DNA of 64,000 nucleotides from Pachypanchax playfairii (GCA_006937955.1 SSNP01000109.1:889073-953072), one strand, 5' to 3'; shown: positions 1 to 12,094, numbered from the stretch's first letter. Numbers and translations: made by a program. Notes: a model not told the origin generated them from the letters alone.

Positions 1-1506
1 TCAACTATGAGAGACAAAATGAGGAAAAAAAATCCAGAAAATCACATTGTCTGATTTTTAAAGAATTTATTTGCAAATTATGGTGGAAAATAAGTATTTG
101 GTCAATAACAAAAGTTAATCTCAATACTTTGTTATATAGCCTTTGTTGGCAATGACAGAGGTCAAACGTTTTCTGTAAGTCTTCACAAGGTTTTCACACA
201 CTGTTGCTGGTATTTTGGCCCATTCCTCCATGCAGATCTCCTCTAGAGCAGTGATGTTTTGGGGCTGACGCTGGGCAACACGGACTTTCAACTCCCTCCA
301 GAGATTTTCTATGGGGTTGAGATCTGGAGACTGGCTAGGCCACTCCAGGACCTTGAAATGCTTCTTACGAAGCCACTCCTTCGTTGCCCGGGCGGTGTGT
401 TTGGGATCATTGTCATGCTGAAAGACCCAGCCACGTCTCATTTTCAATGCCCTTGCTGATGGAAGGAGGTTTTCACTCAAAATCTTACGATACATGGCCC
501 CATTCATTCTTTCCTTTACACGGATCAGTCGTCCTGGTCCACTTGCAGAAAAACAGCCCCAAAGCATGATGTTTCCACCCCCATGCTTTACAGTAGGTAT
601 GGTGTTCTTTGGATTCAACTCAGCATTCTTTCCCCTCCAAACACGACAAGTTGAGTTTCTACCAAAAAGTTCTATTTTGGTTTCATCTGACCATATGATG
701 TTCTCCCAATCCTCTTCTGGATCATCCAAATGCTCTCTAGCAAACCGCAGACGGGCCTGGACGTGTCCTGGCTTCAGCAGGGGGACACGTCTGGCACTGC
801 AGGATTTGAGTCCCTGGCGGCGTAGTGTGTTACTGATGGTAGCCTTTGTTACTTTGGTCCCAGCTCTCTGCAGGTCATTCACTAGGTCCCTCCGTGTGGT
901 TCTGGGATTTTTGCTCACCGTTCTTGTGATCATTTTGACCCCACGGGGTGAGATCTTGCGTGGAGCCCCAGATCGAGGGAGATTATCAGTGGTCTTGTAT
1001 GTCTTCCATTTTCTAATAATTGCTCCCACAGTTGATTTCTTCACACCAAGCTGCTTACCTATTGCAGATTCAGTCTTCCCAGCCTGGTGAAGGTCTACAA
1101 TTTTGTTTCTGGTGTCCTTTGACAGCTCTTTGGTCTTGGCCATAGTGGAGTTTGGAGCGTGACTGTTTGAGGTTGTGGACAGGTGTCTTTTATACTGATA
1201 ACGAGTTCACACAGGTGCCATTAATACAGGTAACAAGTGGAGGACCGAGGAGCCTCTTAAAGAAGTTACAGGTCTGTGAAAGCCAGAAATCTTACTTGTT
1301 TGTAGGTGACCAAATACTTATTTTCCACCATAATTTGCAAATAAATTCTTTAAAAATCAGACAATGTGATTTTCTGGATTTTTTTTCCTCATTTTGTCTC
1401 TCATAGTTGATGTATACCTATGATGAAAATTACAGGCCTCTCTGATCTTTTTAAGTGGGAGAACTTACACAATTGGTGGCTGACTAAATACTTTTTTGCC
1501 CCACTG
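1..1506 (-). mobile_element. Tc1/mariner element, near complete (Passport/PPTN-like lineage)
   Basis: The right terminal inverted repeat (about 1306-1506) ends in CCACTG directly before TA at 1507-1508, as in all Tc1 elements. The left repeat is cut by the window edge: by comparison with the copy at 47811, 96 bases are missing. The inner arm at 1-105 is the inverse complement of 1306-1408. Each arm carries two direct-repeat-like motifs sharing AAGTATTT(A/G)GTCA (inner left about 80-106, inner right about 1306-1330, outer right about 1479-1506), the IR/DR layout of Sleeping Beauty-type elements. The 200-bp repeats and the sequence recall the Tc1 lineage shared by many teleosts and lampreys; the family name is from memory. 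It sits inside MITE family F1: the base after the TA continues the F1 sequence exactly. Confidence 0.93.
121..1143 (-). CDS. Tc1/mariner transposase, intact 340 aa
   Basis: Full-length ORF from ATG (reading leftward from 1143) to a stop at 121, the usual length for Tc1 transposases. Residues about 1-110 form the paired-like bipartite helix-turn-helix DNA-binding region, including a GAPRK motif near 59-63 in the place of the GRPR AT-hook. The DDE/D catalytic triad is complete: D153 in IIWSDETKIELFG, D244 in FQHDNDPKHTA and E279 in SPDLNPIENLW, giving DD34E spacing, the same residue numbers as in Sleeping Beauty. The glycine-rich segment KHGGGNIMLWGCF (about 186-198) is also present. There is no internal stop or frameshift. 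The enzyme would cut and paste the element at TA sites. Its arms are both present except for the part beyond the window, so this may be a functional or recently active copy; activity itself cannot be read from sequence. Confidence 0.96.
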   Translation of the reverse strand: MAKTKELSKDTRNKIVDLHQAGKTESAIGKQLGVKKSTVGAIIRKWKTYKTTDNLPRSGAPRKISPRGVKMITRTVSKNPRTTRRDLVNDLQRAGTKVTKATISNTLRRQGLKSCSARRVPLLKPGHVQARLRFAREHLDDPEEDWENIIWSDETKIELFGRNSTCRVWRGKNAELNPKNTIPTVKHGGGNIMLWGCFSASGPGRLIRVKERMNGAMYRKILSENLLPSARALKMRRGWVFQHDNDPKHTARATKEWLRKKHFKVLEWPSQSPDLNPIENLWRELKVRVAQRQPQNITALEEICMEEWAKIPATVCENLVKTYRKRLTSVIANKGYITKY

Positions 1507-2854
1507 TACCTTCATAGTGGGTGTGAAAACAGGTCAACAACTTCTCTTTCAGTTTTAATCTCTCAAACTGCGTAGATGGCGATAACACCCGATATCTCCC
1601 GAGTCCGAACGGCCTGTATCTGTTTCGTCACAACGTCTTTGTTTGTTAGCATTCGACAGCTCCTGCAGTTGAAACCACGCCTAGCATGCTGCTGGCTAAA
1701 AAGCTGTGGCATAACGTAGCAAACAGAAAGACACAATGTCTGAAGTTGCCATGCGCAGCGGGGCAGGAAACAGTATACCTTGCTCTCATAGGCTAGTTTG
1801 TTAGCCAATCAGAGTCCAGCAAATTCGAATAATGAATATATACGAGCTGCGGACAAAGCAGTCAAAGAAGCCTGACGGAAGGAGCCGGAACCACCCGAAT
1901 TTTAACGCAGACAGATTGAAAGGTCTGTTAATCAGTGTTTCCTGACGTTTTTTAGATATAAAATGTTTCATATTACTGGTTAATACTTAAAGACCGTGTA
2001 ACGGGAATTCTGCTATTTTCTTCTAACCACATTATAAACATAATAAATGTACTGTTCTAAACATGTGAAAAACCTCCCAACAATTAAAAACTGAATTGTG
2101 GAGCTAGCCTTCAAATCAAGAGTTTTCTGTTTCAGGATTTTATGGGCGGGTCTAAAAGGGCAGCCGCGTGACGACAACCCTGGGATAACCCCGCCCCCTG
2201 CTGATCTCGTCATATAAAACCGTACAGTGCGGTAGCTTCAGTGGTTTTCCGGCTCCTTCATCTGAGGGATGACCGTCTGAAAAAGCTTTGGGTCGATTTT
2301 GTGCAGAGGAGCCACACAGTAGACAGTAACTAAACCAGCATGATAGGTAGGAGCTACTTCTGCCACCTGCTGCCTTCATATGCTAAACAAAGCTCAGAAT
2401 GGCGTAGCAGCACATTCCGCTCCTTCACTGATCAACAAGTCTGAAACATTGCGGTTGTGTGGAAATATTTCAACTCCTCAAAAAGCAGCGATGTGCAGTT
2501 TTACATGTGGGTAGAACCTCAAACTTAACGAACCAGCCGGAACTCAGACATGGAGGAAATGCAGTGATGTGGGGAAGAGAAGGAGGTGCTAGAGGATGAG
2601 ACAGACAGGTTTCAGCGCCTGCAGCGGACACGCCCCCAGCGTCTCAGAGCAGAGAAAACTGAATCTTTTTTCATTATTTTGTAACCAAATTTCATATGCT
2701 TCGCAGTGTTTTTAATCATTCAAATTTGGCTGGATGACTAATAAATAATATTCCTGTGCAGTGACAAACTCAGAACACACATTTGTTGTTACTTTACACG
2801 GGCTTTAAGAAATAACCACAAGGTCCTGAAATGTGTATGAAATGGCCTCTTTAA
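1507..2854 (+). repeat. MITE family F1, copy A (right part), split by F2
   Basis: Sequence from 1507 to 1990 and from 2805 to 2854 matches copy B at 4579-5181 nearly base for base, and also the reverse-oriented copy C at 21979-22571. The left part of this copy lies on the other side of the Tc1 insertion, beyond the window. The right terminus GGCCTCTTTAA is preserved at about 2844-2854. The interval 1991-2804 is an insertion of another element (F2) at a TTAA. Confidence 0.8.
1991..2804. mobile_element. TTAA-flanked non-autonomous element F2, nested in F1
   Basis: An 814-bp insertion flanked by TTAA at 1987-1990 and 2805-2808; the uninterrupted F1 copy B has a single TTAA at this point (CTTAAG). 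Terminal inverted repeats are imperfect: AGACCGTGTAACG at the left and AGCCCGTGTAAAG (read on the other strand) at the right. Target TTAA duplication is known for the piggyBac and Kolobok superfamilies. No transposase remnant is visible inside, so it is called non-autonomous. Confidence 0.82.
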
Positions 2855-4578
2855 TGAACTTTTCTTATTAATGTAAAAGCCACCAAAACCTTTTAAATGT
2901 GACAAACTCTCAACAGTAGGTCCAGTATTGTTGTCACAACAGACCAGATGTTGCAAGGAAAGCTGGTTCTGAAACTCGATCAAGCTGCAGTGACTAAAAC
3001 AAGCTGCCATTTTTTAAAGAATTGACTATCAGATATTTGTGCTCGAATGAGGTCATGTATATTTATTCTCTAGTAATGAACTTGTTTCAATCAATGTTGA
3101 ATTTGTATATTTGCTGATGGATGGTGGGCCTTTCACAGCCTGCATTTTTATTTTTTTTTATTCTTCAATCCATTAAAACTCTGTTGTAACTCCAACGAGC
3201 CGGCTGATTGAGTTAGGAGTGTTTTTCATTCTGTATCTCGATGTTCTCCATGTTTCCAAACGACTGAAATGATTTGGATTAGAATGTCACAGGAACTCAG
3301 AATAAATAATAATAAATACTTCTTTTTGTCAATATTTTCATCTAACTAAAAGAAATGAACAGGAACGTTTTCCAATCTGTCATTCTATATAAATTCCTAA
3401 TACACTTTACCCTTTTACATGTTTTATAAATTAAATCTGCTTGAGGTTTTGTGCTGACAGCACAGCTTCACTTTAATCTGAGAGTGTATTAAAACTCACC
3501 CATCTGACACAGTAACACACACAGACTGTGATGAGGTTTATTTTCCTCGACCAGTTTTAGTTGATGTTAAAAATTTTGATTACTCAAAATCTCTAGATTT
3601 AATTTGTCACTAGAATGAAACGTTTCCTAACACTGAACATGTAGTTCAGAGCATGAGATTGAAAAAAAAATTAAAAACATCAGAATTTTGTTGAGTTGCT
3701 GGAAATTTTGAGCATCTTTGGTAGCAAGTATCTGTGAAAGTGACTGAGAGAAATAGTTTCTCCTTGTCTTTATGTGCCAAAGCATCTTCAATCCCTGATC
3801 GTCTCATCTGTGATAAATAACGACACTTTACAAAGAGTGATACTTTATTTAAAGGCCCCATTGCCTGCAGTGGTCCATTTGGATGCTACTTCAGTGGATT
3901 GTAGTGTCTGAAGTGAACACGGAGCACATCATCACAACTTCTCTGGACTCCATGTTTCTTTATATCTTCTCCTCTGGCTTTTCCACCAGTAGGTTTGATG
4001 ATATACTATCTGATAATAAGGTGCAAAAATAAAACCCCAAACTGGCCCAAACTCAGCAACAACCTAAATCAGTTGGTATTTAATACTATATATAAATATA
4101 ATCAGAAACCTCAACAAGTTTATACTGAAGGCAAAGATTTTATCTGTTTCACCGTCTCGTCTGTGAGTAAACTATTAAAATCTAATGAATGAAATCATAG
4201 TAAGAAAATTATTTTTTTTTAACTGAACTGTTTATTGAAAACTGATAATAAAGTTGTCAGCTGTAATCTTCCACTAGAAAAGAAGAAACATAAAGGATTA
4301 TCAATAAATATGAGGTCTGATCAAACATCTATGCATTCTTCATTTGTTGATAAGTAAAGATGGGATATCTAGTTTATCATGTTTTATTTGTATGACTAGA
4401 GTTTAATAACTAAATACACAGGGCTGAAAGTTCTGCCTACTGACCTGCGCCTTAAGCTTTCAGACCTCTACTGAAGGGACCAACCACTGGGGGAATTCAA
4501 TTTTATTCACTCTGTCTATAAATACAGTCAATGTATAGGATACAATACAACAGGTTTTTGAAGAAAGTACAAATCCTG
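2855..4578. other. AT-rich intronic DNA, nothing recognised
   Basis: No coding pattern, RNA gene or repeat family recognised. It holds only short poly-A/T runs and chance ORFs under about 75 codons. Confidence 0.5.
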
Positions 4579-5181
4579 TTAAAGCGGCCCTTCCATTAAA
4601 AACGTTTTTTCTGAGGTTTCTGTTGAATATTTTAGCTCCACAGGTGTTTTTACCTTCATAGTGGGTGTGAAAACAGGTCAACAACTTCTCTTTCAGTTTC
4701 AATCTCTCAAACTACGCAGGTGGTGATAAAACCCGAGTTCTCCCGAGTCCAAACAGCCAGTACTTATTTCGTCACAACTCCTTTGTTTGTTAGTTTTCAA
4801 CAGCTCTCGCAGTTGAAACCACACCTAGCATGCTGCTGGCTAAAAGCTGTAGCATAAGACGTCGCAAACAGGAAGACACGATGTCTGATGTTGCCATGCA
4901 CAGCGGGGCAGGAAACAGTATACCTTGCTCTCATAGGCTAGTTTGTTAGCCAATCTGAGTGCAGTAAATTTGAATAATGAATATGAACGAACTGCTGCTG
5001 AAGCAGTCGAAGCAGCCTGACGGAAGGGGCCGGAACCACCCGAATTTTAACGCAGACAGATTGAAAGATCTGTTAATTCATGTTTCCTGACGTTTTTTAG
5101 GTATAAAATGTTTCATATTACTGGTTAATACTTAAGAAATAACCACAAAGTCCTGAAAGTTGTATGAAATGGCCTCTTTAA
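4579..5181 (+). mobile_element. MITE family F1, copy B (full length)
   Basis: A 603-bp unit bounded by TTAA at both ends (4579-4582 and 5178-5181). Its ends form an imperfect inverted repeat, AGCGGCCCTTCCATTA at the left against AGAGGCCATTTCATAC at the right read on the other strand. It aligns along its length with copy A (1507-2854) and, reversed, with copy C (21979-22571). It carries the TA in TTTTTACCTTCAT used by the Tc1 insertion in copy A. Confidence 0.85.
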
Positions 5182-6690
5182 AAAGGTTGAACTCTTACAA
5201 ATAGATGTATCAGATTTGCTACTTTTGGCATTATGGAGTTTATACTTAGTATTTTATATTCTTCAGGGGAGACTCAGCATCTTAACCTGTAAAAGGGTCT
5301 TATAAAATATCAAGGATTTCATTATTGTTCTCGACATGTAAGTGAGCTGTAGTAAAGATGTTCAGAGTACTAGACCTCTTTAAATTACATCTGGAGAGCT
5401 GTTTTGTTACTAACTCGTACTCTCTTACACCTTTTTCAAGTGAGTGGCAGTTTGTTCCTCAAACAAGTGCTGCTAATCTATAATCTGAACAAATACGGCC
5501 GTGTTGTGGACTCTGCTGATTTATTCTGCTCGCTCACTGTACTGAATCTTTTAGGAGCCAGAGAAAGGATTAACTGCAGTGTTTCACATCAAAGGATTGT
5601 GTTTTTTAAAAGTATGTTCTTATTTTTCTTTGAAGTTTTGTGGAAAGAAGAAAAAAACCCAGTACAGTTTAAGATCAATCTTGGCTGTCTGTGATTTCCA
5701 CCTCTCAACACCTTTCTGTTAGCGCTGCTTAGAGTGAAGTTTAGTCTGTTTTTGCTGATTTCTAATTTATTCAAGCAAAGTAGATGGAGTTGTGGCACCT
5801 TAAATAAGGCTAGTGTCCTCGTGCCTAAAATATATGCAAATAAAAGCAATGAGCAGAGACTGTCAATATTCACCGTGCATGGTTGGCACTAATTAGATAG
5901 CAAGGCAGGGGATTATGCAAGTAAGAAGAGGACAAATAGCAAATCTAATATGAAGAACTCCATGTGACACAGACGAAACTGATAGAGACTCAGAGCCATG
6001 ATGAAGTGCACACATAAAACCAGGGAACCCTTTTACGCGTCTCTGCGAATGTAGCGGCAAATTGAAGTGTCTGGTAAACAGTCTTCCACCTTCTTTTATG
6101 TCCTTATGAAATGCACGAAGAGTTATTGCATCAGAGCGTGGCTCCGTCACTTCCAAACGGTAAATCTGAAGTTCTTCTGGTCCACTCTGGAGTCAGAGGT
6201 GATTTATTTATAGATCCGTCTGGGGAGATCAAGTAGAAATCCACAATAAGGGTTAAGACGGTTCTACACTGTTGAAACCAGAAAGTTTCAGATATCTGGT
6301 TTACTTCTGTCTGTAAATGATCACCATCACCACCAAAAGAAATAGTTTCATTATTTTTTTTAATCCTTTAATTGCTTTCCCCAAAAATCAAACATTCTCT
6401 GTAAGAAATGGAGCCATTAACAGCAAAAGATGTTTGTGGTTTTATTAAAACATGAGCGTTAAAAGGATAAATTCTTAGAAAGAAAGCCGGTTGCTTTATT
6501 CATGTTTAAATGCATTTACGTCAGCACAAGCTGCCACCCTTTCTAAGAACTGTTCAACACAGGAACAGTGTTGTAAGATTCAATTACTAGGGATGAATAA
6601 GTGCATCACGTCTGCTAAAAACAGAATGAACAGTAAACTGTGAAACTGTGTGTTGGCCAGATAACCTCACCTGGATCTGACTTTGCACTG
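5182..6690. other. Intronic DNA, nothing recognised
   Basis: Mixed AT-rich sequence without a recognised repeat, exon or RNA gene. ORFs here are short and lack domain similarity. Confidence 0.5.
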
Positions 6691-6699
6691 GTCTTCACA

Positions 6700-7150
6700 C
6701 TAAATGATGCTGTAATTATTCAGGTAAAAAATGACCGCTGACACCGCACACACCCACCGCTCCTCTGGCAGCAGAGGGAAGTGTGTTTGCCATGATAGAT
6801 GAGCTGGATCTCTCTCCATGTGTTCTGAGGAGATGACATTCCCAGGCAGCTCCGGCCTCGGAAGCTGCCCGGCTCTTCTTCTTTCTGGGTGATGAGACTT
6901 GTGCAGGGAGGAGTATGCAGGCTTCATTTACTGGGGCAGCGGGGAATAATATAGTGCCAGCGTTTGGATGTGTCAGGTCCCATATCTCTGGCTGTTCTAT
7001 TAGAAATAGACCCTGGTGCGGGGGACAATTAACCTCTGGCCTCAGCAGCAGATCTGTGCAGTTACAGCCCAGTGCGGGGAAATAAATCAAACCTAGAGGG
7101 AGAAACGTACACTCCCTCCTCTTATGGTGAGCAGCTACTATCACCCGATG
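6700..7150. other. Complex, low-repeat intronic block (possible conserved non-coding DNA)
   Basis: This block is richer in G+C than its surroundings, lacks homopolymer runs and recognisable repeats, and contains clusters such as CTATTAGAAATAG. Chance ORFs on the minus strand (up to 142 codons) show no domain I know. Regulatory function is only an inference from texture. Confidence 0.2.
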
Positions 7151-7608
7151 GGCCGAGCTTACACGATGTGCGCTGCTGTTATCATATAATCGCTTGGAGG
7201 TGGGAGTGATGGTATAGATTGGCTGTAGGCGAGGAACTCTTGTGTTACTGCTGCAGTTCAGTTCCCTGGTTTAACTGTATCTTTTTAGGGCAAAAATGTC
7301 TTTTTTTCTATCTTTATTGGGAGAGTTTCACCAAGGTGCCGTGCAAATGGAGTTCAAATACGTTTGAGTGCATATCCATGTGTTACAACATAGATCCTTA
7401 CATGGTTTACCTCTGCCGTGGTTAGGGTTGTTAGAGTTCCAGGGGAGCTGCTCTCTGAAATTCTCCATACATCAAATTTCTGTAAAGCTGAATAATATTT
7501 CAGATCAGTTCAGTTTAGTTTCTTCATATTGAGCCACTTTAGAACAAAAATTACTTGAATGAGCTCTGAGAATTTTCTTTCTTCTTCTGTAGTATTTACA
7601 GTCTAACT

Positions 7609-8094
7609 CAGTGTGCGATTTTTTAGGGGGGGGGATAAATCCCTGGGGGAACTGCTATTAATGTCCCCCCCTCTGGTCCTTTATTTTTTATCCCTGGGGG
7701 GAATAAGTTATTTTTGTTCCTCTTTCTTGTCCGACCATACTTGCCAATCCTCCCTATTTAACCGGGAGAATCCTGAATAATAATGCTCATAATGGACCAT
7801 CGTTATCCCAAATTTCTCCTGATTTCTACCTGGATAAAAATATTATTAAACCGTCTGTCACCGTGCGCTTTTTCCGGCCGGACAATAATAACGGTTACAC
7901 CTTGAAGTCACCACCACATTATCTGTTGTACAGGTACTGCTATTTAATTAGTTAACTTGCGTTACTACTGTGGACTGTTATTTTGTCAAATAAATAAGCA
8001 CCGTGTGTTTAATGTATGTATGTGCAACCATATGGACCGTTTGAAAGTGAAAAAAAAATCCCCCCCCTCTGCTTTTTACACAAATCGCATACTG
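7609..8094. mobile_element. hAT-like non-autonomous element with 8-bp target duplication
   Basis: A 486-bp element flanked by the exact 8-bp direct repeat GTCTAACT (7601-7608 and 8095-8102). The termini are inverted: CAGTGTGCGATTT followed by AGGGGGGGGAT at the left, CAGTATGCGATTT and AGGGGGGGGAT read from the right on the other strand. An 8-bp duplication with CAG-type ends fits the hAT superfamily. No transposase sequence is visible within. Confidence 0.85.
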
Positions 8095-8689
8095 GTCTAA
8101 CTTATGGATCTTATGGATTATTTTTCTTTATCGACTTCAAATGTTACGTTAGTAAGAGCTTTTGATATTTTATGTTCTGGCTTCTCAGCCACAAGTCCAA
8201 CAGAATCAGAATCCGAACCGCTGTAGAATCAGAACTGTTGCAATGATCAAAAGGCTCCTTGTTCTTTAACAATTTTTCCCAGGATGTGCTGTAACAAACA
8301 TGATTTAGCTCGTTTGCAATCTTCCTGGTCCATCATCATTCAACATGTAAACACATACAATCTCCTGAAGTAGCATTATTGGCTGGTAGCCATGTGGTTC
8401 AACTTGAGTGGGCTGCTGATTGGCTGCAAGTTGATATGCAAATCAGATGCTGTATCGCCCACCTGAAACTAGGAAGTGGCTCTCGCTCCACTTGCTCTCA
8501 ACTTTAAATACAAAGTTTATGGTTTTTAAAGATGGAGTTTTCTTCATGATTGAAACTGGCATATTTTTCAAGAAACTCAATTTCAGAAAAAATACACTGT
8601 TTGCTGTCTTCAGGACTTGTGGTAGGCCGACTTATTGTTGGATTTTCTATGGCTCGCTGCATAGGTGCATCATTTTGGGTCAGAACCTC

Positions 8690-9060
8690 TTGTTTTGTAG
8701 AATTTGTACCCTTCTTGTCGCTGGGGGTGTACCCTGTAGTCCAGGTCCATTTTTGTACCTTATGAAGTTGTTCCACTAAAACAGTAAAATTATGCCACAC
8801 TATGAAGTCTAAAACCAACATGTAAACCATAATATTGAAAATTATGGAAGAAAACGGAGATTAACCAGCCTTGGCCAGGGTTGCAGGTGGAGTTGAAATT
8901 GTACAAATTTGTACTTTATATCAATTTGAACCCTCAGAGGGGCATTTCTGACCTTTTAAAGACCAATATTGTACTTTTGAGGGAACATTTTAAAACAATT
9001 TACCTATAGGAACAAAAATGTTCTTGTCTCGTACCTCTATTTCTGAGAGTGAAGGTAAAA
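8690..9060. repeat. Probable dispersed repeat with GTACAAATTTGTAC palindrome
   Basis: Recurring TTTGTACC/GGTACAAA-type words and a perfect 14-bp palindrome at 8901-8914 resemble a non-autonomous repeat common in teleost introns. Boundaries and family are uncertain. Confidence 0.35.
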
Positions 9061-9202
9061 TGTAAATGGTTTTATGTACAAACTGTAAGAGAAGTCTAAA
9101 GAGTGCCCCCCCCCCAAAAAAAAAAAAAATGTTTAGACCTCCCCAAAGTTACAGTGTGAGGCATCACTGCATTCTGGGATGTAATGGAATTTTGAAAAGA
9201 TG

Positions 9203-9303
9203 TTCCTTTTCAGGGTCGCAGGGTGTTGGTGTCTTATCTCCAGCTGTCATTGGGCAAAAGCTGTGGTTTCACCTGGACAACTCACCAGTCTATCACAGGA
9301 TAT
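9203..9303 (-). repeat. Fragment of the fish dispersed repeat seen whole at 48844-49188
   Basis: Read on the minus strand, the stretch with GACTGGTGAGTTGTCCAGG, AATGACAGCTGGAGATA and CACCAACACCCTGCGACC matches the 3' half of the repeat at 48844-49188. Only that 3' part is present. Confidence 0.7.
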
Positions 9304-9309
9304 AGGACG

Positions 9310-12090
9310 CCATTTTGCCCAAATCCGTTTGTCCATGTGGATGTTGTCTCCAGTTTACTGCCACCAAAAATCTCATCACACCATTCCTGATCAGCTGATC
9401 TATTTTGATGAGGGTTTTTCTTGAACAGCAGGAAAAGTAGCAAATCAAAAATCCTAGACACGGAAAAACAAGCGTTGAATATTAACTAGGAGCTCTTCCA
9501 TGCTTTTTCCATTTACACCCTTAATTAGTTGTCTGTATTTTCAAAAATAACTCAGTATAATCAGTGTTTCTTTCTGTAATCTGGCTCCAACCAACTCTAA
9601 CAATCATAATAAAACAAAGCAACCTCTCTGTTGTGCTTTTGAAACTTAATCCAGATTATCTAACTTTGAGTCTGAGGTTGTTTATGTGTAAGGTGCAGGA
9701 CTCGCCCCAGATTCTCACTGAAACATCAAGCTAGAGCCACAAAGTGAGGAATTTGGTACATAGGAAGTTTTATTTGTTATCAGGTCCATTCTTCAGGTAA
9801 AAGATGCTTGAAACGCTTTACTCTGAATTAAAACTAAACTAGATTTTCCACTACATTAAAACAAATTCCTGGTGACCTCCAGACTCTCGTTCTGTTAACC
9901 AAACACAGAAACGATGGCACTGAGAAATCGACTTCTTGCAGAAGAGACGAATATTGTAGGTAGATCTTCAAGGAAGGCAGCTAACAAAGCGTACATATAC
10001 AGAGAGGGAAAAAAAGTCCAGGGGCATAACAAAAAAACACAAACTCAGTCCAAATAAATCCCAAAACACACAGTACATTTTTTTGAGAAAGTCCTGGATC
10101 AAGCACCAGGAAACCAACAAGGAGATGAAAGTTTTCATAGAAAGTGTAGAAAGACTCTCTGGCAAGCTGCAGTTGAACCACAGGAGGTTTAGATTCCAGG
10201 TCGAGTAATGAGCCGATCGAACACGAGTGTGGCAGAAAACTGAAGGGAATCCGAAACAGCACATAAAATAACACAACAAGAAGCAAATCAAAGCCTTAAA
10301 ACGTGACCGGAAAAACAGATTTATTAGTATTTTATTTACAACAGATAATGATTAAAATGTCTTCATTATTACGATCATGTTCCATAAACTTTTCATTTCC
10401 TTCTTTTAGTGATTTGGAGTATTCTCCACTCAAAGCACCTAAAAGATCAACGAGCTACAGTTTGATTTAACACTAAAACAATCCAGCAGTGTTAATAAGC
10501 TGCAACATTTGACAGTCTCGTACACGATTAGTGAAAATGAGCATCATGAATCCTCACTGCGGTGAAGAGTTGGTTTTTTTTTTTGTTTTTCTCTGCGGTC
10601 ACAGTGAGAACATTTGTTTAATGGCAGATTAGAGAAAAGAATGAGCGGCAATAAAGCTGCAGACCACAGGGGTCACCTTCAGGACCAGCTAGTGATTATT
10701 CCTGTCATTAGCATGCCGGGTCTCACGTGGTCCCGCTCTAATTATTACTGACACCAGCTCCGGGTCTTATGACAGAGCCATTCAAACTGCCCACTGATAT
10801 GCTGTATATTTCACATCGATGAGCTAATGTGAAACGTGGCTGCAGATTCAGCAGCAGAAACACATTAATATGGACCAAAAGCTGCAGAAAGTTACACAGT
10901 TAAAACTATTTCCACATAATGAAGCTCCTTTTGGAACATCAGACAACAAGTTGGTAGTTTAAAGTGATAATTGTTGTTATTTGTACATTTCTTTGCTTTA
11001 TTCTTCCTGTGGACAGAAACACTCCTCGTGTGAAAGGAGCTTTTATTTGTTTAGTTGCTTCATTTAGTTCGGTCAAGAAAAATCACACATTTAAACGTGT
11101 TCGACCCTGATGATGATGACATTTTAATTTATTTGGACAACTAATATCCAGCGTTAGAAGCTAATTTATTTTATTTTATTGCTGTTTTCTGACACATAAT
11201 TGTAACATTTCTATTTCTACATGGTATAATTCCCTAAATTTACTGGATACTTACCAATAGGTGTTTATTATTCAATAGTGAGTACAGTGTAGTAGTCAGT
11301 AAGGAATATTAGCATAGTAGCAAACATACTACGTATCTTCCAACGTATTTCCATCAACTTCTCTTAACGGGTGTTGTGCCAGAAAAAGCACAAAAACCAT
11401 GAAAAGCACCTTCACAGGAAGTTCTGTTTGATTGACACATGGATGCAGAGTCATGCACCACAATGTTATCAGTGCAAATATTGTTTCGTTGTTCGGTGGG
11501 ACAGTGTGCATGTAGCATGACTCTAAATAAGCCAAACATTGCACGTACAGTATCTAGCTTGGAGCTCGTTTGCAGCCATCATCCCCAATGACCAATATAA
11601 ACATGCAATTTACATAAAACACTGATACGAATCAAAGTTATCAAACATTTAAAACAACTAAATGCCTCCAAACACGAATCTAAAACACAGGTTGATCCAA
11701 AACTGAGTCTGTTGTAGGGATTCTACTCACTCCCCGTACAGTCAGCCAGCTGACTGATCAATGTGGTTGTGGTTTGTTTACTCAAGCCTGGTTGATACTG
11801 ATTATTGGAATAAAACAAAACAATTTGTGTTATTAATTGGCTGACTGATCAGCCAATATACTTCATACACTGTGAAAAATGGTGGTGTATCAAGACAAAC
11901 TGAGGTCACTGTGGTCTGATGTGGAGGTTCACTGTGGTTTCAGAGCTCGTTTCCTTACTTGCAGCTCAGGTTTGGGTTTTTTTGTCGTTCACATCTATAG
12001 TCTCTTGTGGATTTCTTTAATGTCGCTCAGCTCTCGCTTTTATTGAACCAAATCTACTTTTACATTTTTTTTTTCTTCACTCCTTTTTCT
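9310..12090. other. Intronic DNA upstream of exon 2
   Basis: No repeat or exon recognised. The part at 10560-10860 (with CATTAGCATGCCGGGTCTCA and CTCTAATTATTACTGACACC) is unusually complex and could be conserved non-coding DNA. The rest is AT-rich. The last 30 bases form the pyrimidine tract of the exon 2 acceptor. Confidence 0.4.
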
Positions 12091-12094
12091 TTAG

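Larger units (their letters stand above)
1..12094 (+). other. ptpru: Upstream intron sequence (intron 1 of the PTPRU-like gene, partial)
   Basis: No exon is recognisable before 12095, and the phase-1 acceptor there requires an upstream coding exon (normally the signal-peptide exon 1), so this stretch is inferred to be intron 1. Its left end is outside the window. It holds a Tc1 element, nested MITEs and a hAT-like element, listed separately. Confidence 0.7.

Noticed and set aside
494..1090. 198-codon plus-strand ORF
   Set aside because: Antisense shadow of the Tc1 transposase; the same applies to 259-459, 384-569, 48165-48365 and 48400-48834.
6716..7144. 142-codon minus-strand ORF
   Set aside because: No domain, no splice context, low-complexity-free but non-protein-like composition; treated as chance.
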